This document shows positions 54,777 to 63,855 of a stretch of 64,000 bases of DNA, one piece after another (position 1 is the first letter of the stretch; each line of letters opens with the position of its first letter). The notes beneath the pieces were generated by a model. It had not been told where the DNA came from. It was given only the letters and a program-made list of their open reading frames with translations, and searched no databases. Origin of the DNA: CAWGYT01 sp963826795 (lineage in GTDB: Bacteria; Planctomycetota; Planctomycetia; Pirellulales; Pirellulaceae); NCBI GenBank assembly GCA_963826795.1, contig CAWGYT010000004.1, forward strand, positions 868,001-932,000, written 5' to 3'. Made by a program: the position numbers and the translations under genes.

Positions 54777-56532
54777 ATGCGCAAGGCTGCTAGACACTTC
54801 GACCGGATCGCCGAGGCACCGGACGCCGTTCCGCGGCTGCGGCGGTTCATTCTGGATCTGGCCGTGCGGGGGAAGCTGGTGGAGCAGGACCCGAACGACG
54901 AGCCGGCGTCCGAACTGCTGAAGCGGATTCAGCCGGAGCAGGACACGGCTGGCTCAAGCTCGGGAGATCAGGAAAGCAAAGCGCCTCCATCCGGTTGAAG
55001 CCGCCCCTTTCCTGTCCCGGACTTGGCACTGGTGCCGATGTGGGTTATGGCAACCATTGACGGCTACAGTACAGTGCACCGACTCGGGCGAGATTGATAT
55101 ACGAACCATCGGCGTCCGTTCATGCGACTCAAGGACGTTGCAATGATGGCTTCGACTGAGATGAAGTCGCCTACGAGACACGAGACTCACGCGCGCATGC
55201 GGACAAGTCCTTCGAGACCCGGCGACCTGTTGCTGATATCGCCGAGGTCTACGGGAGCGCAGGATGCCGATCTCGTATTGACGCTGATCGAGCCAGCACG
55301 TCGCAATCATTGGCTTGCCAATCGCATACGCGGAGTGACCTGTACTGCGCTCGTTACGTCTCTGCTCGCTTACCTCAGCAATTCTTCTCGATAAGTTCGC
55401 GGTGCGATGACGGGGCTGATCGGCGGCACTCGATCAAGCAAGTTCGAGCAGTTACCGTTGCCCCTCCCACCCCTCGCCGAACAACACCGCATCGTCGCCA
55501 AGGTCGATGAGCTGATGGCGCTGTGCGATCGGCTGGAGGCGGCGCAGAACAAGCGGGAGCAGCGGCGCGACCGGCTGGTGGCGGCCAGCCTGAACCGCAT
55601 CAACCAGCCCGCCCCCTCCGCCGAGGGCGAGGCCGCCACCGCCTTCCGCGAGCACGCCCGCTTCCACCTCGACCACCTCCCGCGCCTCACCACCCGCCCC
55701 GAGCACATCAAGTCCCTGCGCCAGACCATCCTCAACCTCGCCGTGCGCGGGAAGCTTGTGCCGCAGGACCCGAGCGACGAGCCCGCGTCGGAACTGCTGA
55801 AGCGGATTGCAAGCGCCAGAAGGCCGCTTGCGTGAGAAGCTGACGTACCCGAACACGAATCGAGCTGCTGCCATGTGAGGAAGCAGATCGGCTTCGAGTT
55901 GTACCTCAAGTTGGACTTGGGCTTGCCTTCGACGATGCTGTGGTCAACTGTAACGCAGTGCGTGCACTAAGGCCGACAGCATCGCAACAAGCTGCATCGT
56001 ATGACGTTCGCATTCCGTTGAGACGTGCGCAAACGTTCAGCGATGGCCGCTAGATCTGAACGAGCTGCAGTCGTGACGAGCCGACGTACGCAGCGCTGGA
56101 CCGACAGCGGTACGGACTTGAACGCGGACGACATCCTAATTACCGATGATGGCGACTGCGATAGGCTGGGACGGCGGTCATCTGGCGAGATGAGATTGCT
56201 TGGTGTATCAGCGCATCATGCTTGCGAGTCGACCTCGTCCAGCGCATTTCACCGAATGGATCGTCGGTTCATGCCTATTCCGTTCGCGACTCGCGTTTCT
56301 AGACGATCGCGTTCAGAAGCAAACGACCGGTCGGAGCATCGATCAACATGTTCGCAGCTGACGGCGTGAATCAGTCCTCGTTCCCCTCCCACCCCTCGCC
56401 GAACAACACCGCATCGTCGCCAAGGTCGATGAGCTGATGGCCGTCTGCGACCAACTGGAGGCCCAGCTCACCACCACCCAAACCGACAGCCGCCGCCTGC
56501 TCGAAGCCGTGCTGCACGAGGCGCTTGCGTGA
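54777..56532 (+). CDS. hsdS: Type I restriction specificity subunit (multiple frameshifts)
   Basis: The expected layout is visible. It begins with the start and first conserved region (MRKAARHFDRIAEAP, LRRFILDLAVRGKLVEQDPN), a first target-recognition region of unlike composition (about 54990-55430) and the central conserved region (LPPLAEQHRIVAKVDELMAL). A repeat of the conserved ILNLAVRGKLVPQDPSDEP follows, then a second target-recognition region (about 55830-56370) and the distal conserved region (LAEQHRIVAKVDELMAVCDQ … LLEAVLHEALA). Frames break in the variable parts, where there is no reference in the window, so I cannot count the indels. A 59-bp exact repeat (55461-55519 and 56383-56441) joins the two half-subunits. 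It sets DNA specificity. Confidence 0.82.
55461..55519 (+). repeat. 59-bp exact direct repeat in hsdS, copy 1
   Basis: Identical to 56383-56441. It codes for the conserved helix start (PLPPLAEQHRIVAKVDELM) of each half of the S subunit. Recombination between copies could delete or swap the second recognition region. Confidence 0.9.
56383..56441 (+). repeat. 59-bp exact direct repeat in hsdS, copy 2
   Basis: Partner of 55461-55519. Confidence 0.9.
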
Positions 56533-56562
56533 AGCCCACCAGCATCACTCTCCCTTTCTTCC

Positions 56563-56591
56563 CTTGGCGTCTTGGCGCCTTGGCGTGAGAC
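56563..56591 (-). repeat. CCAAGGCGCCAAG repeat, copy after hsdS
   Basis: Identical in all 29 bases to 52322-52350. It lies 30 nt after the hsdS stop and 10 nt before the next start codon. It is expected to form a hairpin and may also separate the two genes. Confidence 0.85.
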
Positions 56592-56601
56592 ATTCCCCGG
56601 C

Positions 56602-57400
56602 ATGAATAGCAGCGACGGACCCGCCTTCGCCCGCTACATCGGCATCGACTACTCGGGCGCCGAGACGCCGACGTCCAGCCTCAAGGGGCTGCGCGTCTAT
56701 CTGGCGGACCGGACCACGCCGCCCGAGGAGGTCCTTCCGCCACCCAGCCCCCGCAAGTACTGGACCCGTCGCGGCATCGCGGAGTGGCTGGTGGAGCGGC
56801 TGAGCGAAGACCCGCCCACCCTGGTCGGCATCGACCACGGCTTCTCCTTTCCACTCCGCTACTTCGAGGCCCACCACCTGCCCCCCGACTGGCCGGCCTT
56901 TCTGGAGGACTTCCAGCGCCACTGGCCGACGGATGAGGACCACACCTACGTGGATTTCGTCCGCTACGGCTCCGTCGGCAACGGCGCGGAGCGGATGGGC
57001 GATCCCCGCTGGCGGCGCCTGATGCGAGATCCGCGCCCGCGCCGCCAAGTCCGTCTTCCTGTTCGACGTCCAGGGCCAGGTCGCCAAGTCCACCCACGCC
57101 GGCCTGCCCTGGCTGCTCTATCTGCGCCGCCAGCTCGGCGACCGGGTCCACTTCTGGCCCTTCGACGGCTGGCAGATCCCGCCCGGGCGCTCGGCGGTGG
57201 TCGAGGTCTACCCCGCCCTCTGGAAGCACGCCTTCCCCACGGAAGGCCGCACCCCGGACCAGCACGACGCCTATTCCGTCGCCGCCTGGCTGCGCCAGGC
57301 CGACCTCGACGGCCGCCTGCAAGGATTCCTAACCCCCTCCCTGACGGCCACCGAGCGCACTGTGGCCGAGGTGGAGGGGTGGATTCTCGGCGTTGTTTAG
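56602..57400 (+). CDS. DUF429-like predicted nuclease (one frameshift)
   Basis: This protein of about 265 aa starts ARYIGIDYSGAETPTSSLKG, the D-containing strand of an RNase H-like fold. It contains LVGIDHGFSFPLRYFEAHHL and, after a frame change near 57,025, VFLFDVQGQVAKSTHAGLPW, VVEVYPALWKHAFP and DQHDAYSVAAWLRQ. The pattern (GIDYSG, GIDHGF, VEVYPA, DAYS) is that of the DUF429 family of predicted nucleases. No activity is proven. It is the last gene of the restriction cluster before the mobile-element remnants. Confidence 0.75.
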
Positions 57401-57454
57401 CGCGGCCGTAAGGCTCCGGAGGGCCCGGCCGGTAAGTGGTCGAGCGAATGGGCT

Positions 57455-57901
57455 TTATTCTTGACTGCAAAGGAAGGGAGCGGGCCGTCCAGGATTCGAA
57501 CCTGAGACCAAGGGACTACGGGTCCCCGAAAAGACCTCCTGTTCGACGTTCATCGGCATGCAGAGATGAATGCAACATTCTGAATTAAAACTCTTCTGCC
57601 ACGAGCAGCGGGCCGCTCTCGGCCCCTCCGCACGCAATACCTCGTCACGCACCCGCCAAAGATAACGGGATCTGCGGGAAGCCTCCGCTACCTGCTCCAG
57701 AAACGCCCGCTTGTCAGCCGGCGGCAGCAGATTGAGACCAAAGTGCCCAACCGGTTCATGGCGGAGCACTGTCTCGGCGTCACGCGCGTTACGTAAATGG
57801 GAACCCACAAATACGATCCGACCCGTGGCGGGGAGACAGGCGCCCTTGATCCGTCCGTATCGGTCGATGGACCCCGGTCCGAAGGCTTGCTCGTGGGTCA
57901 C
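57455..57901 (-). pseudogene. Fragment of a mobile-element polyvalent protein (metallopeptidase-like domain)
   Basis: The minus-strand frame contains GRIVFVGSHLRNARDAETV and VLRHEPVGHFGLNLLPP, then FLEQVAEASRRSRYLWRVRD. This matches a domain (motif RHExxGHxGL) found in large phage or conjugative-element proteins, where it resembles a metallopeptidase. The frame has no proper start and runs into unrelated sequence, so it is a remnant. Confidence 0.6.
57481..57537 (-). other. 3'-half tRNA-like sequence
   Basis: On the minus strand GGGGACCCGTAGTCCCT could form an anticodon stem-loop (loop CCCGTAG), followed by a T arm (TCAGG-TTCGAAT-CCTGG) and part of an acceptor arm without CCA. No 5' half lies upstream. 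It looks like an integration-site scar rather than a working tRNA gene. Confidence 0.5.
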
Positions 57902-58332
57902 GACGACCTGGAGACGGGGACCCGCCCGGCCGAGGCCCCGAGGAGCCTTGCCCCGAACCTGTTGACGACATTTCGCCGCTGTGTCTGTGTACTGGCCCCG
58001 GCACCGGTCATTTTAGAACCGAGCGCCACGGGGCTGGAACAGGAGAGCCCGGTGTCGTTAGGCAGGCGAGCGGTAACCCGAGAAGGGTACCGTGTCGGTC
58101 TGCGTCCGCCGGACTCCTTTTCGGGGATAGCCGACGCCAGCGAATGCGCCGCCCCGTGCGTCAATACAATCGGACAGGCATAGAGCCGCATCCTGATCTG
58201 TTCCGGCGTTCGACCGGGGACACGCGGATCTATTGCGTTTCCCGTCCGGGCCAAGGATGGCCCGACATTTTCAGTGGATGTAAGCCGTTGAAAATGGAGC
58301 CCTACGAGAGTCGCGCCTCTAGGAGCGCGAGC
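57902..58332. other. No gene seen
   Basis: The sequence contains open frames on both strands, but none with a family signature. It is probably decayed mobile DNA between the tRNA remnant and the next locus. Confidence 0.4.
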
Positions 58333-58361
58333 TGATCAAATGCCAGGATCGCATTTGATCA
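58333..58361. repeat. 11-bp perfect inverted repeat after the C58-like gene
   Basis: TGATCAAATGC, 7 nt, then GCATTTGATCA. It lies about 20 nt downstream of the minus-strand gene stop. It may be a terminator without T tract or a regulator-binding site. Confidence 0.7.
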
Positions 58362-58381
58362 ACATCTCCCCAGAGGAATAT

Positions 58382-59101
58382 TCACTGGCCGAAGAAGAAC
58401 GCCTTGAGTTGCGTGGCGATCGCGCTCGCGCCGGTCGGCTCAAGGCGCGTGACCTTGTGGATCTTGAGGTACGGATAGAGCTCCACGTAACCGGACCGCC
58501 GGAAAAACACATTGGTCAACCAGTTCTGGAAGTCGCCAGTGCCGATGAACTGAAATTGCCCATTGCTGGGATCCATGAGGCGAAACACCTTGTTTCCGTT
58601 TTGGCGCTCCGCCTCAATGGCCACCACGTGCCCGCTTCCACCCTCGGCCTTGGTTCGCCCCGGGCGCATGCGCAGGAGAAACCACGTGCGGCTGCGGCCC
58701 GTGCCCTCGGTAAGGGTCGGCGACTGGCGCGCCATGCGCGACACGGTGCTCGCGAGGGATCGGTGGTCGGCGTCCACGTCGGGACCCGCGAGTATTGCCT
58801 TTTCGACTTCGTATTGCTCGGGGTTGAGCACACTCCTGTATCCCCGTTTACCGGGTTTCTCGGCGCATGCCGCCTGGTAGGCCTGGACCTTGCGCAACTC
58901 CTCCGCCTCGAAGTCGATCGTCGGAAAGCGCAGGCCCCCGATATCGCCCATCGTGGTGTCGAAATCGCGATCCCTCGCCCGCAGGAAGATCCAGACGATG
59001 ACCATCCCGGCGCAGAATCCCTGGCCGGCACCGAGATTCGCCGTCGACTGATCGAAGGCCCACACACGATTCTCAGGCTTGGTGAGTTGGTAGATGATCA
59101 T
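58382..59101 (-). CDS. C58 (YopT)-like cysteine protease
   Basis: This 239-aa protein has a papain-like triad spaced as in YopT/AvrPphB: Cys30 in GAGQGFCAGMVIVW, His158 in GGSGHVVAIEAE and Asp177 in RLMDPSNGQFQF. The aromatic residues after the Cys and the DPxxGxF motif after the His are the family marks. No signal peptide, membrane helix or known secretion tag is visible. C58 proteases are effectors or toxins that cut lipid-anchored or other host proteins. AGGTCC lies before the ATG. It is divergent from the hydrolase gene, so the two may share regulation. Confidence 0.65.
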   Translation of the reverse strand: MIIYQLTKPENRVWAFDQSTANLGAGQGFCAGMVIVWIFLRARDRDFDTTMGDIGGLRFPTIDFEAEELRKVQAYQAACAEKPGKRGYRSVLNPEQYEVEKAILAGPDVDADHRSLASTVSRMARQSPTLTEGTGRSRTWFLLRMRPGRTKAEGGSGHVVAIEAERQNGNKVFRLMDPSNGQFQFIGTGDFQNWLTNVFFRRSGYVELYPYLKIHKVTRLEPTGASAIATQLKAFFFGQ

Positions 59102-59247
59102 GGCAGGACCTCATTGACGGGCCTCACGGCCCATGGCCTGTTCGAAGGTATAGGTAGATAGACGGCAATGCGCAAGGCGTGGGTCACCAGTCCGACCACC
59201 CGGCCGCACGCGCTTGGCGACTGGAAACGCGGGCTTGCGCAGAAAAC

Positions 59248-59276
59248 TTGCGAATCCGAGGGTCTTGGACTATAGG
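59248..59276 (+). promoter_or_regulatory. Possible sigma-70 promoter of the hydrolase gene
   Basis: TTGCGA (59248-59253) and TATAGG (59271-59276) are 17 nt apart, four matches out of six in each box. It would give a transcript that begins about 50 nt before the short frame at 59332. Confidence 0.4.
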
Positions 59277-59331
59277 CAAGGATTATCGCGTCGTAGCGCG
59301 AGTAACGCCTAGCGAGCCGTCGAGGGCGCCC

Positions 59332-59421
59332 ATGGCCGACATACCGCTCGACTCACCGATCCTTCGCTACCACTTCACGCCGCTTCTGCTGGCAGACCCA
59401 TTCGTCGTCGAGTCGCAATGA
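59332..59421 (+). CDS. Possible 29-aa leader peptide overlapping the hydrolase start
   Basis: MADIPLDSPILRYHFTPLLL begins 7 nt after GAGGG and its TGA overlaps the hydrolase ATG by 4 bp (ATGA). This layout suggests translational coupling. It could also be chance. Confidence 0.35.
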   Translation: MADIPLDSPILRYHFTPLLLADPFVVESQ

Positions 59422-61196
59422 ACGAGTCGCGCCAGCCGCCGACCGCCGACCAACCGAACGACGACCCGGGTCCCGTCCTTGTTGTGCTGCTGCACGCCTA
59501 TTCTCTGGGACCAGAATCCCTGTACGGTCTACGCGATCGGATACGCTCCCTGAAAGGATTCGAAACCGACGCCGAAGCGGAGATTATTGTGCCTGCGCTT
59601 CCGCTCTCGCTGCTGTCGCTAGTCGACCCCTCGGCCATCGTTAACCGGTTGATCGAGGACATCGACCGCATCATTGCCCGGTCCGGCAAGCACTTCGACC
59701 GCATCCTGCTCATCGGTCACAGCTTCGGCGCGTTGCTGGCCCGCAAGCTCTATGTGGTCGCTTGCGGCGAGACGGATGAAGCCCCGTTCGAGCAAGCGAT
59801 CAGCCACCGTAGGGGCAAGGACTGGGCAGCGAAGATCGACCGCGTCGTCCTGTTGGCGGGCATGAATCGGGGCTGGCGGGTTTCCCATCACCTGTCGCTC
59901 GCGAACGCGCTACTCTGGACGCTGGGGATCGGGGTCTGCAACCTGGTCTGGCTCTTGACCCAGCGCAAGCCGAGCATCTTCTACATCCGAAAAGGCGCGT
60001 CCTTCATCACCCAGCTGCGCATCCAGTGGATCAAGATGCGTCAACAGGCGGCAGATAGAGGCGTCGGCAGCGCCGTTACCGTCCAGCTCCTGGGCTCGGT
60101 GGACGATATGGTCTCGCCGGAGGACAACATTGACCTGATTTCAGGCAGGGACTTCGTCTACCGGGACATCCCCTTCTCGAATCACGCGAACGTCATCGAC
60201 GTCAACGATCCCACTCCCCTGCCGCAACCCACACCGGGTGGCGCGGCGACCCGCGGAGAAGCCCGCTTCGAGGTCATCCGGGACGTGCTGGAGTCCGCGA
60301 ATTCGGTCTTGCTCAGTGGATCCGTGATCCCGTCAGACCAGCCGCCGCCCGAGGAAAACTACGCGGTGCGCGACGTGGTCTTCGTCATCCACGGCATACG
60401 CGACGAGGGCTACTGGACCCATAAGATAGCCCGGCGTGTCCAGGCCCTGGCCCGCGCTGAACAGGCGGGCGCCGTGGTCGCGACCGAGACTTCGAGCTAC
60501 GGGTACTTTCCGATGCTCTCGTTCCTGCTGCCGGGCAAGCGCCGGGAGAAGGTCGAATGGCTCATGGACCGCTACACCGAGGCGATGGCGCGATACCCCA
60601 AGGCCCGGTTCTCCTACGTCGGCCACAGCAATGGCACCTACCTGCTCGCCCGGGCACTGAAGGAATACCCGTCCTGCCGCTTCCGGAACGTGGTGTTCGC
60701 CGGCAGTGTGGTACGCACCCGCTATCCCTGGAACGAGGCCCTGCGAAAGGGCCAGGTCGAGCGGGTTCTGAACTATGTCGCGACCGCGGATTGGGTCGTG
60801 GCCATCTTCCCAAAGGCAATCGAGATTCTGCACCTGCAGGACCTGGGTAGCGCCGGTCACGACGGGTTCTCCGACGGCGCCGGCAGTGTGCTGCAGCAGA
60901 TCCGCTATGTCAGAGGCTTTCATGGCGCAGCGCTCGCGGAAGAGAACTGGGACGCCATCGCACGGTTTGCCCTGCACGGCAAAATGATCGAGCCACCCGC
61001 TTCATTCGAGGCTGAGCGGCGATCTCCTTTGATTGCACTTCTCGGGCGCGTCGCACCCCTTTTGTGGGTCGCGCTAGGCTGGACGATCTACGTCCTCTAC
61101 CGTTGGATACTGAATCTGGAGGTCGGTGAGGCTGAGCGAACCCTGCTCGCGGGCGGCCTGACCGCGCTTATCTGGGTCGTTGTCACGCGGGTGTGA
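59418..61196 (+). CDS. Membrane protein with two alpha/beta-hydrolase domains
   Basis: This 592-aa protein contains two complete hydrolase domains. The first (about residues 15-290) has Ser in ILLIGHSFGALLARKL, Asp in LGSVDDMVSP and His in FSNHANVID. The second (about 310-525) has HGIRDEGYWTHKIARR, Ser in FSYVGHSNGTYLLARAL, and candidate Asp and His in TADWVVAI and RGFHGAAL. Two hydrophobic helices near the C terminus (LLWVALGWTIYVLYRW and LLAGGLTALIWVVV) anchor it. It has no signal peptide. The function is unknown; a lipase or thioesterase acting at the membrane is plausible. Two such domains in tandem with a C-terminal anchor are unusual. Confidence 0.7.
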   Translation: MNESRQPPTADQPNDDPGPVLVVLLHAYSLGPESLYGLRDRIRSLKGFETDAEAEIIVPALPLSLLSLVDPSAIVNRLIEDIDRIIARSGKHFDRILLIGHSFGALLARKLYVVACGETDEAPFEQAISHRRGKDWAAKIDRVVLLAGMNRGWRVSHHLSLANALLWTLGIGVCNLVWLLTQRKPSIFYIRKGASFITQLRIQWIKMRQQAADRGVGSAVTVQLLGSVDDMVSPEDNIDLISGRDFVYRDIPFSNHANVIDVNDPTPLPQPTPGGAATRGEARFEVIRDVLESANSVLLSGSVIPSDQPPPEENYAVRDVVFVIHGIRDEGYWTHKIARRVQALARAEQAGAVVATETSSYGYFPMLSFLLPGKRREKVEWLMDRYTEAMARYPKARFSYVGHSNGTYLLARALKEYPSCRFRNVVFAGSVVRTRYPWNEALRKGQVERVLNYVATADWVVAIFPKAIEILHLQDLGSAGHDGFSDGAGSVLQQIRYVRGFHGAALAEENWDAIARFALHGKMIEPPASFEAERRSPLIALLGRVAPLLWVALGWTIYVLYRWILNLEVGEAERTLLAGGLTALIWVVVTRV

Positions 61197-61349
61197 TTCA
61201 TGCGCCTCGCGCCCTGTTGCGCGGGTGCCGGGCGGCTGTCGAATCCCTGGTGCGCCGCGAGGGCCAGGCCCGTGTGTGGACTGGACGCGCCACGCGGACT
61301 AAAGCGCCTGATTCGGTAGCGTCCGATCATCCTCTTGCTCCCCTTTCGG

Positions 61350-61960
61350 ATTATCAGTTCACCCGGACTTCGTCCCGCCCGTGACGGCGGACGAGGGCGA
61401 CATCGGCCGCGGCCACCTGAGCGGCATCCGGGAGCCCGAAAGCGCCACCCGCGTCGTCCTCACCACCGCCCAGATGCTCACCACCGGAGTCGATTTCCCG
61501 ACCTTCGAGAACGTCGTCCTGGTGCGGGTCGTCAACGCCATGACCGAGTTCAAGCAGATCATCGGCCCGGGCACCCGGATGCGGGAGGACTGCGGCAAGA
61601 CCTGGTTCCATAGCATCGACTGCACGGGCTCGGCGACGGCGCGGTTCGCCGATCCAACCTTCGACGGTTTCCCCGAGCTTGCGGAAGAGATCATCATTGA
61701 CGAACACGGCAACGAGACGAGTCTCAAGGACGATTCGGGGGAGTATGAGGCGAAGGGCGAGGAAAAGGGTGTCGAGAAGCCAGAGTCGGAAACGCCCGAG
61801 ATCGAGGGTGAGCCCAGCGATGACGGCGGAGGCGGAGGAGAAGAGCCGCCCCTTTGCCGCAGAAGCACCACGTGGACGGCGGGCAAGTGAAGATCATCGG
61901 GCACGTCCTCTACGAGCCGGACGACGCCGGAAGCTCGACGACTTCCGACTTCGCCCCGCG
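61350..61960 (+). pseudogene. Remnant of a second type I R subunit
   Basis: It starts in the middle of a motor domain (HPDFVPPVTADEGDIGRGHL), keeps TTGVDFPTFENVVLVRVVNA and TEFKQIIGPGTRMRED, and continues with DPTFDGFPELAEEIIIDE and, after a frame change, HHVDGGQVKIIGHVLYE. The usual GRGTR is GPGTR here (CCG for CGG), which would kill motor function. It differs from hsdR at 49288. It is a decayed part of another restriction system. Confidence 0.8.
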
Positions 61961-62134
61961 CCGGATGGAACCGATGACACAGCTCGCCCCAATTTGGGGT
62001 CGAAGCCGGACTTCGATACCCGCCCGTCCGCTTCGAGCGGAGCGCAGATTCTTGGAGCACATCAGCACGAGGGCCGAATCCGAGACAGAGCGTCTTTGCG
62101 CCCGCACCACCTGGTTTAGCCGGAGGATCTCCGG

Positions 62135-63229
62135 TTATGCGCTCGTCCGATCCGCATGCCCCCGACTCCCGTCGCCCGCCCTGACCAGCCCTGAGAGTAG
62201 CCAGAATACCAGCGTCATGCAGACGGCGGAGCCCAGACACCACAGACAGGTCGCACCAATGACGAAGGGCTCCAGCGCCGTCAGGCGCAGCGAGAAAAGC
62301 ACGCCTAACAGGGCGATCGCCCACGCCACCCAGTACCAGCCCCCACCCTGCGGCGACCACCGCCTGGCCAACTGCCAGGTAACCATAATGAGCAGGTAGC
62401 CGGCGACGCCGATGACGCCCAGCGGCACGCCGAGAATCTTGGCGTATTCGCTTGCCTGCACCTCGGCACAACTACCGATCGGACCGCACACCAGCGGGGC
62501 GTGGGCGAGTGCCGTGTAGCCCGTGTAGGCCGAGATGCCGAGCCCCGCGAGCAGAGCGATCGGGAGAAGCCACGCGGCGCCGGCACGGGCACTTTCCGCG
62601 CCACGGCGCCAAAGCCGCGTCAGGGCGTGAATGATGGCCGCTACCATGCCGATGAGTACCGCCACTGCCAGGGCGTTGGCAAGGCTCTCGTGCGACCCGT
62701 GCAAGCCGGCGTCTGCGGGCGGCGCTGCCGCTGACACCACCCCTTCGCTGGACACGCGCGCCGCGACCGCTTGTATCCCCTCAGGCAGCAACGCATCAAG
62801 GCCCGGGATGGACGGCCAGCTGGCAGCCCGGGGGTCACTCGCCAGGCGTTCGAAATCATCCCCGAGGCCGACGGCGATCGCGAGTAGACCCACCAGGACC
62901 CGGTCGCCGACCAGGACCACCGGAGCGCCGTCCGGCACCGGTGGCAGATCCCAGCGCTTGGCCGCCGCCCGATAGACCCCGGCGCCCGCTTGTTCGGAGA
63001 TGTCGATCCCGGCGAATTCCAGGCGCTGCCCCCAGCGTTCGATCAGCCCGGGGAGGTAGAAGGCGAAGAAGTCGCGGCTTGGTGCCGCGTCCGGGGCGAA
63101 GAAAAGCACCGCCCGCACCTGGGGCGACGAATCCCCGGTCGGCGCGGCCCGCAGGGGGAGTGCACCGAAGGCCAGGACGGCGAGGCAGACGCTGACTAAC
63201 GACACGGACTTAGGGTCTGACAAGCTCAT
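62135..63229 (-). CDS. VKOR-family protein with a degenerate N-terminal thioredoxin-like domain
   Basis: This 364-aa protein has a signal peptide (about residues 1-28) and an N-terminal region with thioredoxin-like strands (VRAVLFFAPDAAPSRDFF; APVVLVGDRVLVG). The place of the usual CxxC reads APSR. The VKOR domain has about five helices. Its conserved Cys pair is CGPIGSCAEVQASEYAKILG and its CxxC is ATCLWCLGSAVC. VKOR re-oxidises DsbA-like partners. The N-terminal domain lacks catalytic Cys, so it may bind a partner instead. Confidence 0.85.
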   Translation of the reverse strand: MSLSDPKSVSLVSVCLAVLAFGALPLRAAPTGDSSPQVRAVLFFAPDAAPSRDFFAFYLPGLIERWGQRLEFAGIDISEQAGAGVYRAAAKRWDLPPVPDGAPVVLVGDRVLVGLLAIAVGLGDDFERLASDPRAASWPSIPGLDALLPEGIQAVAARVSSEGVVSAAAPPADAGLHGSHESLANALAVAVLIGMVAAIIHALTRLWRRGAESARAGAAWLLPIALLAGLGISAYTGYTALAHAPLVCGPIGSCAEVQASEYAKILGVPLGVIGVAGYLLIMVTWQLARRWSPQGGGWYWVAWAIALLGVLFSLRLTALEPFVIGATCLWCLGSAVCMTLVFWLLSGLVRAGDGSRGHADRTSA

Positions 63230-63372
63230 TTCTCAGGTTGCTCTCGCGCTCAGGTACGCATAGGGCGACATGTTAGTCGCCTCGCGCTCTGACCGTCTTG
63301 CGAGCGATGGCTTCCGGTCCCGCGTTCGGGTCGGGATACGGCTCGACAGAGCGCTGGGCGTGAAGCCAGGAA

Positions 63373-63756
63373 TCACGCAACGATCAGTTCGACGCCGCGC
63401 CACGGCGCGTCGGCCGCCCGTAATTGCCGGGCCAGGAGAGCCTCGTCGAAGCGCCCGTAAACGCTCGAGTTGTCCCAGACGCGTAAGGAGCGACGTTCTG
63501 CATCGAACTCGTAGCGACCGCCGCCCGCCACACGAAGTCCCGTATCGTCCACGACCAGACGAGAATCGTCCTCCCAGCGGTGGCGGATACCGTGATCGGC
63601 CAGGAAGCGGGCAAGGAGCTGGTTGTGGTAGCGGTATCGGGCGGTGGCGGCGAAAAGCAGGCAATCCTGGCCGTCCAGGCCGAGCTGGAGAAATTTGCCA
63701 GCGAGCCGCTGTGCATCGTCGCAGAGCGACGGATAGGTGACCACCAGCGTTCTCAC
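63373..63756 (-). CDS. Protein of unknown function
   Basis: This 127-aa alpha/beta protein (start GTG at 63756) begins RTLVVTYPSLCDDAQRLAGK and has repeated strand-turn patterns (YEFDAERRSLRVWDNSSVYG). No family recognised, no signal peptide. It lies between the SDR gene and the VKOR gene, all on the minus strand. Confidence 0.55.
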   Translation of the reverse strand: MRTLVVTYPSLCDDAQRLAGKFLQLGLDGQDCLLFAATARYRYHNQLLARFLADHGIRHRWEDDSRLVVDDTGLRVAGGGRYEFDAERRSLRVWDNSSVYGRFDEALLARQLRAADAPWRGVELIVA

Positions 63757-63855
63757 GGGTGCAACTTCGCTCGGCCAGCGTGCGGTTGAGGGCAATTGCC
63801 CGGCACCCGATCGCCCCCCTGATGCGTTCCGGCGCTCCGTTTCAATGTCTGCGCT

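Noticed and set aside
57481..57537. Complete tRNA gene
   Set aside because: Only the 3' half can be drawn; the 5' half, D arm and encoded CCA are missing.
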